From: Gemmatimonadaceae bacterium
GTDB taxonomy: Bacteria > Gemmatimonadota > Gemmatimonadetes > Gemmatimonadales > Gemmatimonadaceae
Assembly (NCBI GenBank): GCA_030835125.1
Contig: JAUQWM010000007.1
Location: 1 to 34,108, forward strand
Direction: 5' to 3'
Length of the DNA stretch: 34,108 bases
Shown: positions 27,000 to 34,108 of the stretch, in pieces
Layout: each line of letters begins with the position of its first letter
How positions within the stretch are numbered: position 1 is the first letter of the stretch
Notes under the pieces: model-generated
What the model saw: only the letters and a program-made list of their open reading frames with translations
The model's database searches: none
Told to the model about the DNA's origin: nothing
Translations under genes and position numbers: made by a program

Positions 27000-29456
27000 A
27001 TGCCTGACGAGTGGTGGTCACGGGTCAGCGAGTCCCTCGAGCACGCCCTCGCCGTGCCGACCGGGGAGCGCGCCCGCTGGATGGGAGCGCTGGCGCTGCG
27101 CGACCAGGCGCTGCACGACGAGGTCTCGAGCCTCCTCGCGGCGCACGAGCGCGAGGCGGGACGATTCGAGGAACCGGCCGTCGCGCGGTTCGGCGCGATC
27201 GCGGCGACTCCCGGCCTGGAGGCGGGACAGGTCATCGGGCCGTATCGCGTCATCCGCGAGGTGGGACGGGGCGGAATGGGCTCCGTCTTCGAGGCCGTGC
27301 GCGTCGACGGCGACTTCCAGAAGCGTGTCGCGATCAAGATCATCGCCGGCGGACGCTGGCACGCGGCCCTGCTGAAGCGGTTCCGCCAGGAGCGCCGCAT
27401 CCTCGCGCGCCTCGAGCACCGCAACATCGCGGCCCTGCTGGACGGCGGTGGGCTCCCCGATGGCGCCCCGTACTTCGCCATGGAGTTCGTCGAGGGAGAG
27501 CCCATCGACGCGTACAGCGCGTCGCGCGCGCTACCCGTGCGCGAGCGGCTTCAGCTCATGCGACAGGTGTGCGGCGCCGTCCACTTCGCGCACCAGAACC
27601 TCGTCGTGCACCGGGACCTCAAGCCGGGGAACATCCTGGTCACCGCGGACGGGACGGTGAAGCTGCTCGACTTCGGGATCGCCAAGCTCCTGGCCGGCGG
27701 TGACGACTCCAGCGATCCGGAGCAGGACCTGACGGGACTTGGCGCCGGCCCGTTCACGCTGGCGTACGCGAGCCCGGAGCAAGTGCTGGGAGACCCGGTG
27801 ACGACCGCCAGCGACGTGCACGCGCTGGGAGCGGTGTTGTACCGGGTGCTCACGGGACGGCACCCGTTCCGTGATGGTGACACGGCGCCGTCCGAGATGC
27901 GTCGCCGGATCCTGGAGGCAACGCCGGCACCGTCAGGCCTCGGCCCCGACCTCGACGCGATCCTGCGCACCGCCATGCACAAGGAGCCGGGGCGGCGCTA
28001 CGAGTCGGCACTGGCATTCGCGGAGGACCTCCGTCGATACCTCGACGGCCAGCCGGTGCGCGCGCGCCCGGATTCCGCCGGCTACCGCCTGCGGAAGTTC
28101 GCCCGACGCAACCGCGTGCCGGTGGGCGCGTCGGCACTCGCCCTGGCGGCGCTCCTCGCCGCGGTGGTCGTCTCGATGCGACAGGCGCGCATCGCCGCGG
28201 AGGAACGAGACCGGGCGCGCGTCGAAGCGGCGAAGGCCAATCGCGTGACCGCGTTCGTGCAGGAGATGCTGCGCGCCGCGGATCCCCGGGAGGCGCGGCC
28301 GGACCTGACCGTGTCCGAGGCGCTGGCCGCGGCCGCGCTCCGGGCCGACTCCACGCTGGCGGACGAACCGGAGGTGCTGTCGGCGGTGCAGACCGCGATC
28401 GGGCTCAGCTACCTCGGCCTTGGCCGGTACGATGCCGCCGAGCCCATGCTGCGTCGCGCGCTTGCGCTGCGGCAAGCGCTGGGGGGTGCGAATGCCGGGC
28501 TGGCCGCCAGCCTGCGCAACCTGGCGGTGCTGCATAACGATCGCGGAGAACTGGCGCCGGCCGAGTCGCTGTTCACGCAGTCGTTGGCGGCATACCGGCG
28601 GGCGTCGCCGCCGGACAGCGCCGGGCTGGCGCTGGCGCTCAACGACCAGGCGGACCTGCTGCAGTACACGGGAGACCTCCCGGGCGCCGAAGCGGCGCAC
28701 CGCGAAGCGCTGGCGATTCGCGAGCGACTCGACGGTCCGCGGAGCGAGTCGGTCGCGGCCAGCCTCAACAACCTGGCGGTCGTGCTGGGACAGCTGGGGC
28801 AGTGGACGGTGGCGGAGTCGCTGCACATGGCGTCGGCCGGGATCGTCCTCGAGCGGCGCGGTCCCGACCATCCGGACGTGGCGTCCGCGCTCACGTCGGC
28901 CGCGTTCGCCGTGCAGGCGCAGGGGCGCTTTGCCGAGGCGGAGTCGCTGTACCGGGCGGCGTTGAGGATCCGCGTGAAGGTGCTCGGTCCCGGGCATCCC
29001 GAGACCGCGCGCACGCACATGAACCTCGGCTGGATGCTGCACGATTCGAAGCGGTACCCGGAGGCGCTGGAGGAAGCCACGCTGGTCCTGTCGAACCGCA
29101 CGGCGTTCGGCGACGATCATCCCGCGATCGGCAGTACGCTCACGATGCAGGGGCAGAGCCTGCTCGCGCTCGGACGGATTGGCGAGGGCGAGGCGAGCCT
29201 GCGCGACGCGCTGCGGATCCGGGAGCGCGCGCTGCCGGCGGGGCACTGGCTGATCGCCGCGAGCCGGAGCGCGGTGGGCGAGGCGTTGTTGCTGCGGGGC
29301 CGGTATGCGGAGGCGGAGCGGTTGTTGCTGGACGCACTCGTCGTGCTCCGGAAGGAGCGCGGGGAGGACCAGGAGCTGACCGCGCTGGCGAAGGCCCGGC
29401 TGGTCAGGCTCTACGAGCGCTGGGGGAAACCCGGCGAGGCGGCGAAGTACCGCTAG
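27000..29456 (+). CDS. Transmembrane Ser/Thr protein kinase with C-terminal TPR array
   Basis: This 818-residue protein has an N-terminal segment of about 75 residues typical of this kinase group (WWSRVSESLEHALAVPTGERARW...), then a Hanks-type kinase domain: glycine loop GRGGMGSVF, ATP-anchoring K113 in VAIKII, catalytic H204-R205-D206 in VHRDLKPGN, D224 in DFG, and the YASPEQ/SDVHALGAVLYRVLTG lobe. One transmembrane helix lies at about 375-395. From about 460 to the end are TPRs of the kinesin-light-chain type (GRYDAAEPMLRRALALRQ and similar), predicted extracytoplasmic. It probably senses something outside and phosphorylates the divergent sigma factor or other targets. No Shine-Dalgarno site is seen; a heptad tract abuts the ATG. 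The stop shares CTAG with the convergent gene. Confidence 0.93.
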   Translation: MPDEWWSRVSESLEHALAVPTGERARWMGALALRDQALHDEVSSLLAAHEREAGRFEEPAVARFGAIAATPGLEAGQVIGPYRVIREVGRGGMGSVFEAVRVDGDFQKRVAIKIIAGGRWHAALLKRFRQERRILARLEHRNIAALLDGGGLPDGAPYFAMEFVEGEPIDAYSASRALPVRERLQLMRQVCGAVHFAHQNLVVHRDLKPGNILVTADGTVKLLDFGIAKLLAGGDDSSDPEQDLTGLGAGPFTLAYASPEQVLGDPVTTASDVHALGAVLYRVLTGRHPFRDGDTAPSEMRRRILEATPAPSGLGPDLDAILRTAMHKEPGRRYESALAFAEDLRRYLDGQPVRARPDSAGYRLRKFARRNRVPVGASALALAALLAAVVVSMRQARIAAEERDRARVEAAKANRVTAFVQEMLRAADPREARPDLTVSEALAAAALRADSTLADEPEVLSAVQTAIGLSYLGLGRYDAAEPMLRRALALRQALGGANAGLAASLRNLAVLHNDRGELAPAESLFTQSLAAYRRASPPDSAGLALALNDQADLLQYTGDLPGAEAAHREALAIRERLDGPRSESVAASLNNLAVVLGQLGQWTVAESLHMASAGIVLERRGPDHPDVASALTSAAFAVQAQGRFAEAESLYRAALRIRVKVLGPGHPETARTHMNLGWMLHDSKRYPEALEEATLVLSNRTAFGDDHPAIGSTLTMQGQSLLALGRIGEGEASLRDALRIRERALPAGHWLIAASRSAVGEALLLRGRYAEAERLLLDALVVLRKERGEDQELTALAKARLVRLYERWGKPGEAAKYR

Positions 29457-32401
29457 GGGGAGTACGCGAGGCTGGCCCACGCGCGGGCGCGCCGCCGGTA
29501 GGGCTCGTCGAAGGACCACGCCGCCCCCACCCGGGCCCGGACCGACGGCAGTCGCGCGAACCCTAACGACGAGACCGCGAACGTGCGCTCGATCCCGGCC
29601 AGCCGCTTCAACGCGCCGAGCGAGTCACCGGCGGCGACCCAGGTCGCGAAGGGCTCCCACGACATCCCGCCGAGGGACGCCCGGAAGACGTGCACGTTGG
29701 CGCCGCGCAGGAAGCCGGGTGGCACGGCGGGGAGGGTGATGCGCTGCGGGAGCCAGGACGGGTCGATCCACGGGTTGGCCGCGCCGCCGACCAGGAATTG
29801 CTCTGCCGCCCGACCGGCGTCGCCGGGTTCCGCGCGCGTGACGCCCCCAAGCAGCCAGTCGATGCGAACGAACCGGCGACCCGTTCCGGCCACCGCCGTC
29901 GCGGAGCCAGCCAGTCGCCGCCAGTCGTCATCGCCGGTGCGGCCCGCCGACGCCGCGAGTCCACCCACCAGGCTCAGGGTCATTGCGCCGGCCGATTGCG
30001 TCAGGCGACCCCGCGCCTCGCCGAACGCCAGCAGCCGGGTGGCCCCATCGAGGGCATGGTTGTCCATCCGCCCGGCCGACGCGCCGGCGCGGAGCGACCA
30101 GCCTGACGCGCCCTCCTCGCTGGCGAGCCGCGCCGCGAGCCCGCCACCGGTGTAACGCAGGTCCATGGATGGCGGTGCCAGGTGATCCCGCAACGCGGAC
30201 ACCTGCTGGTCGACATGCCACACGGTGCCGTCGATGGCAACGCGGGTGCGTCGCAGCGACGCCGCCAGGGATCCGCCGCGCCACGAACCGCGCGTGCCGG
30301 CACCACCCTGTGCCACGATGCTGAGGCGTGCGATGGGATCGATGTTGCCGATCATCAGCGTGCCCACATGGCCATCCGGACCCGCGCTGAGCCCGGGAAG
30401 CACGCGCCAGCGCCGCGGACCCAGTCCGTAGTCGGAAACCGGGAATCGGGAATCGGGAGTCGGGAATCGGGAAGCGTCCAGCTGCGCGATCGCCGGCGTC
30501 GGCGGTGCCACGGGCGACGACCCGCCCCCGATCGCCACCACGTTCAGGGCGCCATCCAGCGAAGCCAACCGGCGGACGTCGTAACCGCCGCTTCGCAACG
30601 CCAGGAACCACACGCTGGAATCGCGTCGACCGACGTCCGGGGCCAGGACCGCGCCGATGACCCGGGTCAGGACCCTCCCTGCGCCGCCCTCCACCGGGAG
30701 GTGCTCCAGGTTGGCGATCCCGCCGCGTTCACTGACGACGACCAGGTGCGCCCCGTCGGCCGTCCACGACGGTGCATAACGAGATGCCCCGGGGGCGTCC
30801 TCGAGCCGGCGCACCGACCCGGACCCGACGTCGACGATCGCGATTCCCCAGCGACCGTCCTCCTGGAAGCCTGCCGCGACATGCCGGCCATCGGGACTGA
30901 ACCGCGGCCGGTGCCAGACGAGCGCCGGCGAACCGGCGGCCAGCGTGCGCCACGAGCCGTCACGCAGGTCCACCACGACCAGGCTGCAGGATCCGGCGTG
31001 GCACCGGATGGCGGCGGCCTCGCGCCCATCGGGCGACGGGTCCCCCTGCCGCACGCTCGCGCCGCGCGTCACCCGCCTGACGACACCGGACGTCGTGTTC
31101 CACAGGAAGAGATCCGGCCGCGTGATGCCGTTCGGCGCGGGTTCGTCGCGGGTCACCAGGACGTGCACGCTGTCCACCCACCGGGGATGCTCGTGCGAGC
31201 GTCCATTGGCGGGATGCAGCGTGGCCAGTACGCGCCGTGGCCGGGGAAACGAGTCGCGCGGCGCCACGTCGAGCGAGTCGCGCGCCAGCAGGCGCGCGCG
31301 CGCCTGCCTGACGAGTGAGTCGGGGGCCGGGCGGGCGTCCCAGACCTGGAGTCGCGAGGGACCGCCCAGCGACCTGGCGACGATGGCCACGCGCTCGCCG
31401 TCCGGGGACACCGCCGGGTCGCCGGTCGCCCCGCTCATCCGCTGCACCAGTTCGCCCTCGACCAGCCCCGCGGCGCGCAGGCGCCCGCGCACCTGAAGGG
31501 CGCGGTCGATGACGTCCACCGTGAAGGCGCCATACATCTCCGCCGGCGACACGCCGAAGACCCCGGCGAACGCGGCGTCGAACGACCGCTCCTGCCGCGC
31601 GCTCATCCGCCGCCACAGGTGGACGAGGCTCGAGTCGCCCTGGCGCTGCTCCAGCCACTCGAGGAAGGCCGACCCCACGAGGTAGCGCATGTTGCCGCCC
31701 AGGAACGCGCCGCTGCCGTTGAGTTGTCCGTAGGTCGGGAACCGGCCCTCGAGCGCCCATTGCCGGAGCACGGCGGCGCGCCCCACCGAGAACGGCCGGC
31801 CGCTGCCGGTGAGCTGTCCCTCGATCAGGGTCGCGTACCCCTCGATGACCCACGGGGGCGCCTTGCGGGCCACCGGGCTGAGCTTCGTCGGCAGGAAGCG
31901 CCAGAGCAACCGCTCGCGCGGGTTGCGCGACGGGAATGTCAGGTGGGCGATGTGCGCGTACTCGTGCACCGCGAGCGCCTCTCCCCAGCCGCGGTGCGCA
32001 CCGAAGGTCGGCGAGGGCGACGGCGGTGTGGGCCAGAGGAAGATGACCGGACCCTCGAGGAAGGGCAGCGCGAACCCGTTCGCAACGTTCGATGGATCCT
32101 CGACGAGCACGGTGACCCGCGCCGCGGGCTGGTTCCCCACGACTGCATTCACCGCGCCGGCATACGCTTCCATCCGCGCCGCCACGCCCCGCGTCCATTC
32201 CTCCATCTCGGCGGGGAAGTGGATATCGAAATGCGCCGTCACAATGGTGCGCCAGGGAACCTGGGGTCGCGTGAGGTACTGTCCGTGCGCCGGCGCCGCT
32301 GCCAATCCGAGTGCCAGCGCGATCAACACGGCGGACCGCCGACAGCCGTCGGGCGCCTGGAGCGTTCGCGCCAGGAGTCCCACGTCACGGCCGGGTCTCA
32401 C
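29453..32401 (-). CDS. Exported peptidase-MA-like metallopeptidase with beta-propeller and possible outer-membrane barrel
   Basis: A protein of about 982 residues. A signal peptide (RRSAVLIALALGLAAAPAHGQ) precedes a peptidase-MA domain with HEYAH (H146, E147, H150) and a downstream third-ligand segment WVIEGYATLIEGQ. A TolB-like propeller follows (about residues 330-640; AVSPDGERVAIV, FSPDGRHVAAGF, WTADGAHLVVV). The last 300 residues have alternating strands typical of a beta-barrel and end in YSP rather than a classic terminal Phe. A GGGAATC heptad tract is translated within the propeller-barrel linker (ASRFPTPDSRFPVSD). The GTG at 32401 overlaps the htpX stop as GTGA; GTG at 32383 is an alternative. 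Function is unknown beyond probable surface proteolysis. Confidence 0.85.
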   Translation of the reverse strand: MRPGRDVGLLARTLQAPDGCRRSAVLIALALGLAAAPAHGQYLTRPQVPWRTIVTAHFDIHFPAEMEEWTRGVAARMEAYAGAVNAVVGNQPAARVTVLVEDPSNVANGFALPFLEGPVIFLWPTPPSPSPTFGAHRGWGEALAVHEYAHIAHLTFPSRNPRERLLWRFLPTKLSPVARKAPPWVIEGYATLIEGQLTGSGRPFSVGRAAVLRQWALEGRFPTYGQLNGSGAFLGGNMRYLVGSAFLEWLEQRQGDSSLVHLWRRMSARQERSFDAAFAGVFGVSPAEMYGAFTVDVIDRALQVRGRLRAAGLVEGELVQRMSGATGDPAVSPDGERVAIVARSLGGPSRLQVWDARPAPDSLVRQARARLLARDSLDVAPRDSFPRPRRVLATLHPANGRSHEHPRWVDSVHVLVTRDEPAPNGITRPDLFLWNTTSGVVRRVTRGASVRQGDPSPDGREAAAIRCHAGSCSLVVVDLRDGSWRTLAAGSPALVWHRPRFSPDGRHVAAGFQEDGRWGIAIVDVGSGSVRRLEDAPGASRYAPSWTADGAHLVVVSERGGIANLEHLPVEGGAGRVLTRVIGAVLAPDVGRRDSSVWFLALRSGGYDVRRLASLDGALNVVAIGGGSSPVAPPTPAIAQLDASRFPTPDSRFPVSDYGLGPRRWRVLPGLSAGPDGHVGTLMIGNIDPIARLSIVAQGGAGTRGSWRGGSLAASLRRTRVAIDGTVWHVDQQVSALRDHLAPPSMDLRYTGGGLAARLASEEGASGWSLRAGASAGRMDNHALDGATRLLAFGEARGRLTQSAGAMTLSLVGGLAASAGRTGDDDWRRLAGSATAVAGTGRRFVRIDWLLGGVTRAEPGDAGRAAEQFLVGGAANPWIDPSWLPQRITLPAVPPGFLRGANVHVFRASLGGMSWEPFATWVAAGDSLGALKRLAGIERTFAVSSLGFARLPSVRARVGAAWSFDEPYRRRARAWASLAYSP
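30441..30475. repeat. Heptanucleotide repeat GGGAATC inside a coding region
   Basis: Five units: GGGAATC, GGGAATC, GGGAGTC, GGGAATC, GGGAAGC. It is translated on the minus strand without a stop as part of the linker of the peptidase-MA protein. Thirty-five bases is not a multiple of three, so the tract cannot be a simple in-frame insertion of whole units alone. Confidence 0.93.
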
Positions 32402-33432
32402 TCCCGTCCCCCGTCTCCCGTCATCCGTCGGTCCTGGTACGCCATCGCCTTCAACCTGGCCACGCGAATCGCCATCGGTGGATGGGTCCCCAGCAGGCCG
32501 GCAAGGAACCCCTCGCGGTTGTTGAGGCGGCGGCCGAGGGGATCGGCGATGCAGAGGTGCGCGCTGCCGCGGTGAATGCTCTTCGTGGGAAGGGCGGCAT
32601 GCTCGATCTTCTGCAGGGCACTCGCGAGCGCGCCGGGGTTGCGCGTGAACTGCGCGCTCATGGTGTCCGCGAGGTACTCTCGCTTCCGGCTCACGCCGAG
32701 CGCGAGCAGCCGCGTGACGAGCGGGGCGAGGATCCAGCTCACGATCCACAGCACCAGGACGACGATCAGCACCGGATTGCCGCCCTTCTTGCCGCCACCA
32801 TGGCTGCGGCTCATCGACCGCGTCCGGATGCGGCCGCCACCGCGCATCATGCGACCCATCGCGTCGCCGACCAGCGCGACCGCCCCGACGAGCGCGGCCA
32901 GCATCGTCATCAGTCGCACGTCCAGGTTCCTGATGTGCCCCAGCTCGTGCGCGATCACCGCCTGCAACTCATCGCGGTCGAGCATCTCGAGCAGTCCCGC
33001 CGTCACCGCGACATGGGCCGTGGCCTCGTCCCGGCCCGTGGCGAACGCGTTGGGGTCCTCGTCAGGCACGATCCAGATCCGCGGGCGCCGGATCCCGCCG
33101 GCGATGGCCATCTCCTCGACGACGTTCACGAGCCGCACTTCGGCGTCGCCCTGCGGGTCAATGACCTCGCGGGCGTTCGTGGACCAGAGCACGCGCTCGG
33201 GGCCCCTGCGCCACGCCACCAGCGCGCCGATCGCGGCCGCAGTGGTGAGGCCAAGCCCGAGGAAGGGGACGGTGTGTCGATAGGCCCCCGGTTGCGCGTC
33301 GAGCGTGTACTGCCAGGCAATCCAGTCGCCGCCGAAGCCAAGCCAGGCGAAGAAGGCGATGAAGCCGGCGACCAGCAGGATCGAGCGCCGGCGGTTGGAG
33401 GCTTGCTGGGTGAAGAGGTCGGCGTTGGACAT
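32398..33432 (-). CDS. htpX: HtpX-like M48 membrane zinc peptidase
   Basis: This 344-residue inner-membrane protease degrades damaged membrane proteins. Two N-terminal helices (SILLVAGFIAFFAWLGF; VPFLGLGLTTAAAIGALVAW) precede the DEDPNAFATGRD motif and HELGH (H162, E163, H166). Two more helices follow, and then the third-ligand segment RKREYLADTMSAQFTRNP. A basic, Gly-rich insertion (GGGRIRTRSMSRSHGGGKKGG) between the inner helices is longer than in E. coli HtpX. LemA lies directly upstream, a common pairing. The ATG is preceded, two bases away, by heptad repeats and no Shine-Dalgarno site. The stop overlaps the next gene as GTGA. Confidence 0.95.
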   Translation of the reverse strand: MSNADLFTQQASNRRRSILLVAGFIAFFAWLGFGGDWIAWQYTLDAQPGAYRHTVPFLGLGLTTAAAIGALVAWRRGPERVLWSTNAREVIDPQGDAEVRLVNVVEEMAIAGGIRRPRIWIVPDEDPNAFATGRDEATAHVAVTAGLLEMLDRDELQAVIAHELGHIRNLDVRLMTMLAALVGAVALVGDAMGRMMRGGGRIRTRSMSRSHGGGKKGGNPVLIVVLVLWIVSWILAPLVTRLLALGVSRKREYLADTMSAQFTRNPGALASALQKIEHAALPTKSIHRGSAHLCIADPLGRRLNNREGFLAGLLGTHPPMAIRVARLKAMAYQDRRMTGDGGRE

Positions 33433-33434
33433 CA

Positions 33435-33510
33435 GTGATTCGTGACTGGTGATTCGTGACTCGGCACCTCCGCGTCATCGCCGAGTCACGAGTCACGAAT
33501 GACCAGTCAC
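33435..33510. repeat. Large inverted repeat built from GTGACTC-type heptads between lemA and htpX
   Basis: The left arm has GTGATTC, GTGACTG, GTGATTC, GTGACTC (33435-33462). The right arm has GAGTCAC, GAGTCAC, GAATGAC, CAGTCAC (33483-33510), roughly the reverse complement with one extra or shifted unit. The spacer is about 20 bases. The mRNA could form a long, slightly bulged hairpin exactly between the two genes. The lemA stop codon (33507-33509) lies inside the last unit of the right arm, and the left arm ends two bases from the htpX ATG. Confidence 0.88.
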
Positions 33511-34067
33511 GAGAGGTCGACCTTCGGCACCGCGCGCTCGGCTTCGTCCGTGATCTCCCAGAGCGGCGCGGGCGTCGCGCCCGCGATCCCGGCCACGAAC
33601 ACTGTCGGCACCTGGCGCTGCTTGGTGTTGTATTGCGTGGCCACGTCGTTGTAGAGCTGCCGGGCAAACGCGATCTTGTTCTCCGTCGACGTGAGTTCCT
33701 CCTGCAGCTGTCCGATGTTCGCGGTCGCCTTGAGGTCCGGGTCCGCCTCGACCACCGCGAGCAGGCGATGCAGCGCGCCCGTCAACTGGCCTTCCACCGC
33801 GGCGATCTTCGCCACGTCGCCTCCGGCGGACACCGAGATGGCCTGGTTCCGCGCCGCCACCACCGCCTCGAGCGTCCCCTTCTCGAAGGTCATCGCCCCC
33901 TTCACGGCCGCGATCAGGTTGGGAATCAGGTCGTGCCGGCGCTTCAACTGCACATCGATCTGCTTCCACGCGTTCGCGACCTGATTCTTGAGGGAGATCA
34001 GGGCGTTGTAGGCCCCAACGCCCCACATCACGATCAGGACCGTCAGGATCAGCAGGGTGATGAGCAT
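33507..34067 (-). CDS. lemA: LemA family membrane protein
   Basis: This 186-residue protein has one N-terminal transmembrane helix (MLITLLILTVLIVMWGVGAY) followed by the LemA helical domain: NALISLKNQVANAWKQIDVQLKRRHDLIPNL, then KGAMTFEKGTLEAVVAAR, and ENKIAFARQLYNDVATQYNT near the end. The biochemical role is unresolved. In many bacteria it is encoded with HtpX or TPM-domain proteins and tied to envelope stress. The ATG at 34067 has a GAGG about 7 bases upstream, a real ribosome site squeezed between the start and a GATTCCC tract. Its stop lies in a heptad unit shared with the inverted repeat before htpX. Confidence 0.95.
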   Translation of the reverse strand: MLITLLILTVLIVMWGVGAYNALISLKNQVANAWKQIDVQLKRRHDLIPNLIAAVKGAMTFEKGTLEAVVAARNQAISVSAGGDVAKIAAVEGQLTGALHRLLAVVEADPDLKATANIGQLQEELTSTENKIAFARQLYNDVATQYNTKQRQVPTVFVAGIAGATPAPLWEITDEAERAVPKVDLS

Positions 34068-34078
34068 CTTCAGGCCTC

Positions 34079-34106
34079 GGGAATCGGGAATCGGGAATGG
34101 GGAATC
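34079..34106. repeat. Heptanucleotide repeat GGGAATC at the right window edge
   Basis: GGGAATC, GGGAATC, GGGAATG, GGGAATC upstream of lemA, in GATTCCC orientation relative to lemA. It may continue beyond the window. Confidence 0.9.
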
Positions 34107-34108
34107 GG

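Overview
The window is about 34 kb of very GC-rich chromosome (roughly two thirds G+C by eye) and is gene-dense, with most gene junctions under 100 bp. It looks like a diderm, protein-degrading heterotroph, most likely Gemmatimonadota; Acidobacteriota or a related soil lineage is possible. That placement is inferred from gene content: many exported peptidases (M1, M28, S9, two M48, peptidase-MA), Ig-like lipoproteins, and an ECF sigma factor facing a Ser/Thr kinase with TPRs. No marker gene here fixes the phylum. I see no rRNA, tRNA, insertion sequence, phage gene or CRISPR array.

Layout. 25-4866 (minus): a fatty-acid oxidation block (FadN-type fusion enzyme, thiolase) followed by NADP isocitrate dehydrogenase. 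4984-8946 (plus): three overlapping genes for an exported M1 aminopeptidase, a CDA-fold deaminase and an exported M48 peptidase. 9150-11556: a TPR protein, a tiny lipoprotein with four identical DYVNPLG heptapeptides, and a divergent AraC-type regulator, with a 9-bp palindrome between the last two. 11561-12358 (minus): an AAA ATPase. 12471-20455 (plus): S9 peptidase, membrane glycosyltransferase, M28 peptidase, dienelactone hydrolase-like protein, a broken MutS-related gene, OsmC and an exported arginase-fold protein. 20452-24776 (minus): a three-subunit proton-translocating transhydrogenase (pntAA, pntAB, pntB) with an ArsB/NhaD-type ion transporter. 25105-26166: an Ig-like lipoprotein. 26264-29456: ECF sigma factor divergent from a TPR Ser/Thr kinase. 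29453-34067 (minus): LemA, HtpX and a peptidase-MA/beta-propeller protein.

How the genes fit together. Exported peptidases would supply peptides. FadN and FadA feed acetyl-CoA and NADH into central metabolism. Icd and the transhydrogenase make and balance NADPH against NADH and the proton gradient. The sigma factor/kinase pair and LemA-HtpX point to envelope-stress sensing.

The most unusual signal is not a gene. Tandem heptanucleotide repeats of several related sequences (GGGAATC, GTGACTC, CTCTCAA, GAGGTCC and TCCnnnC types) fill many gene junctions. They abut start codons where a Shine-Dalgarno site should be, contribute stop codons, form one large inverted repeat, and in one case run through a coding region. 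A second genome-scale signal is the octamer GCCTGACG, found about 22 times and mostly on one strand. The best candidate for an undescribed system is the DYVNPLG lipoprotein / TPR protein / AraC-type regulator cluster.
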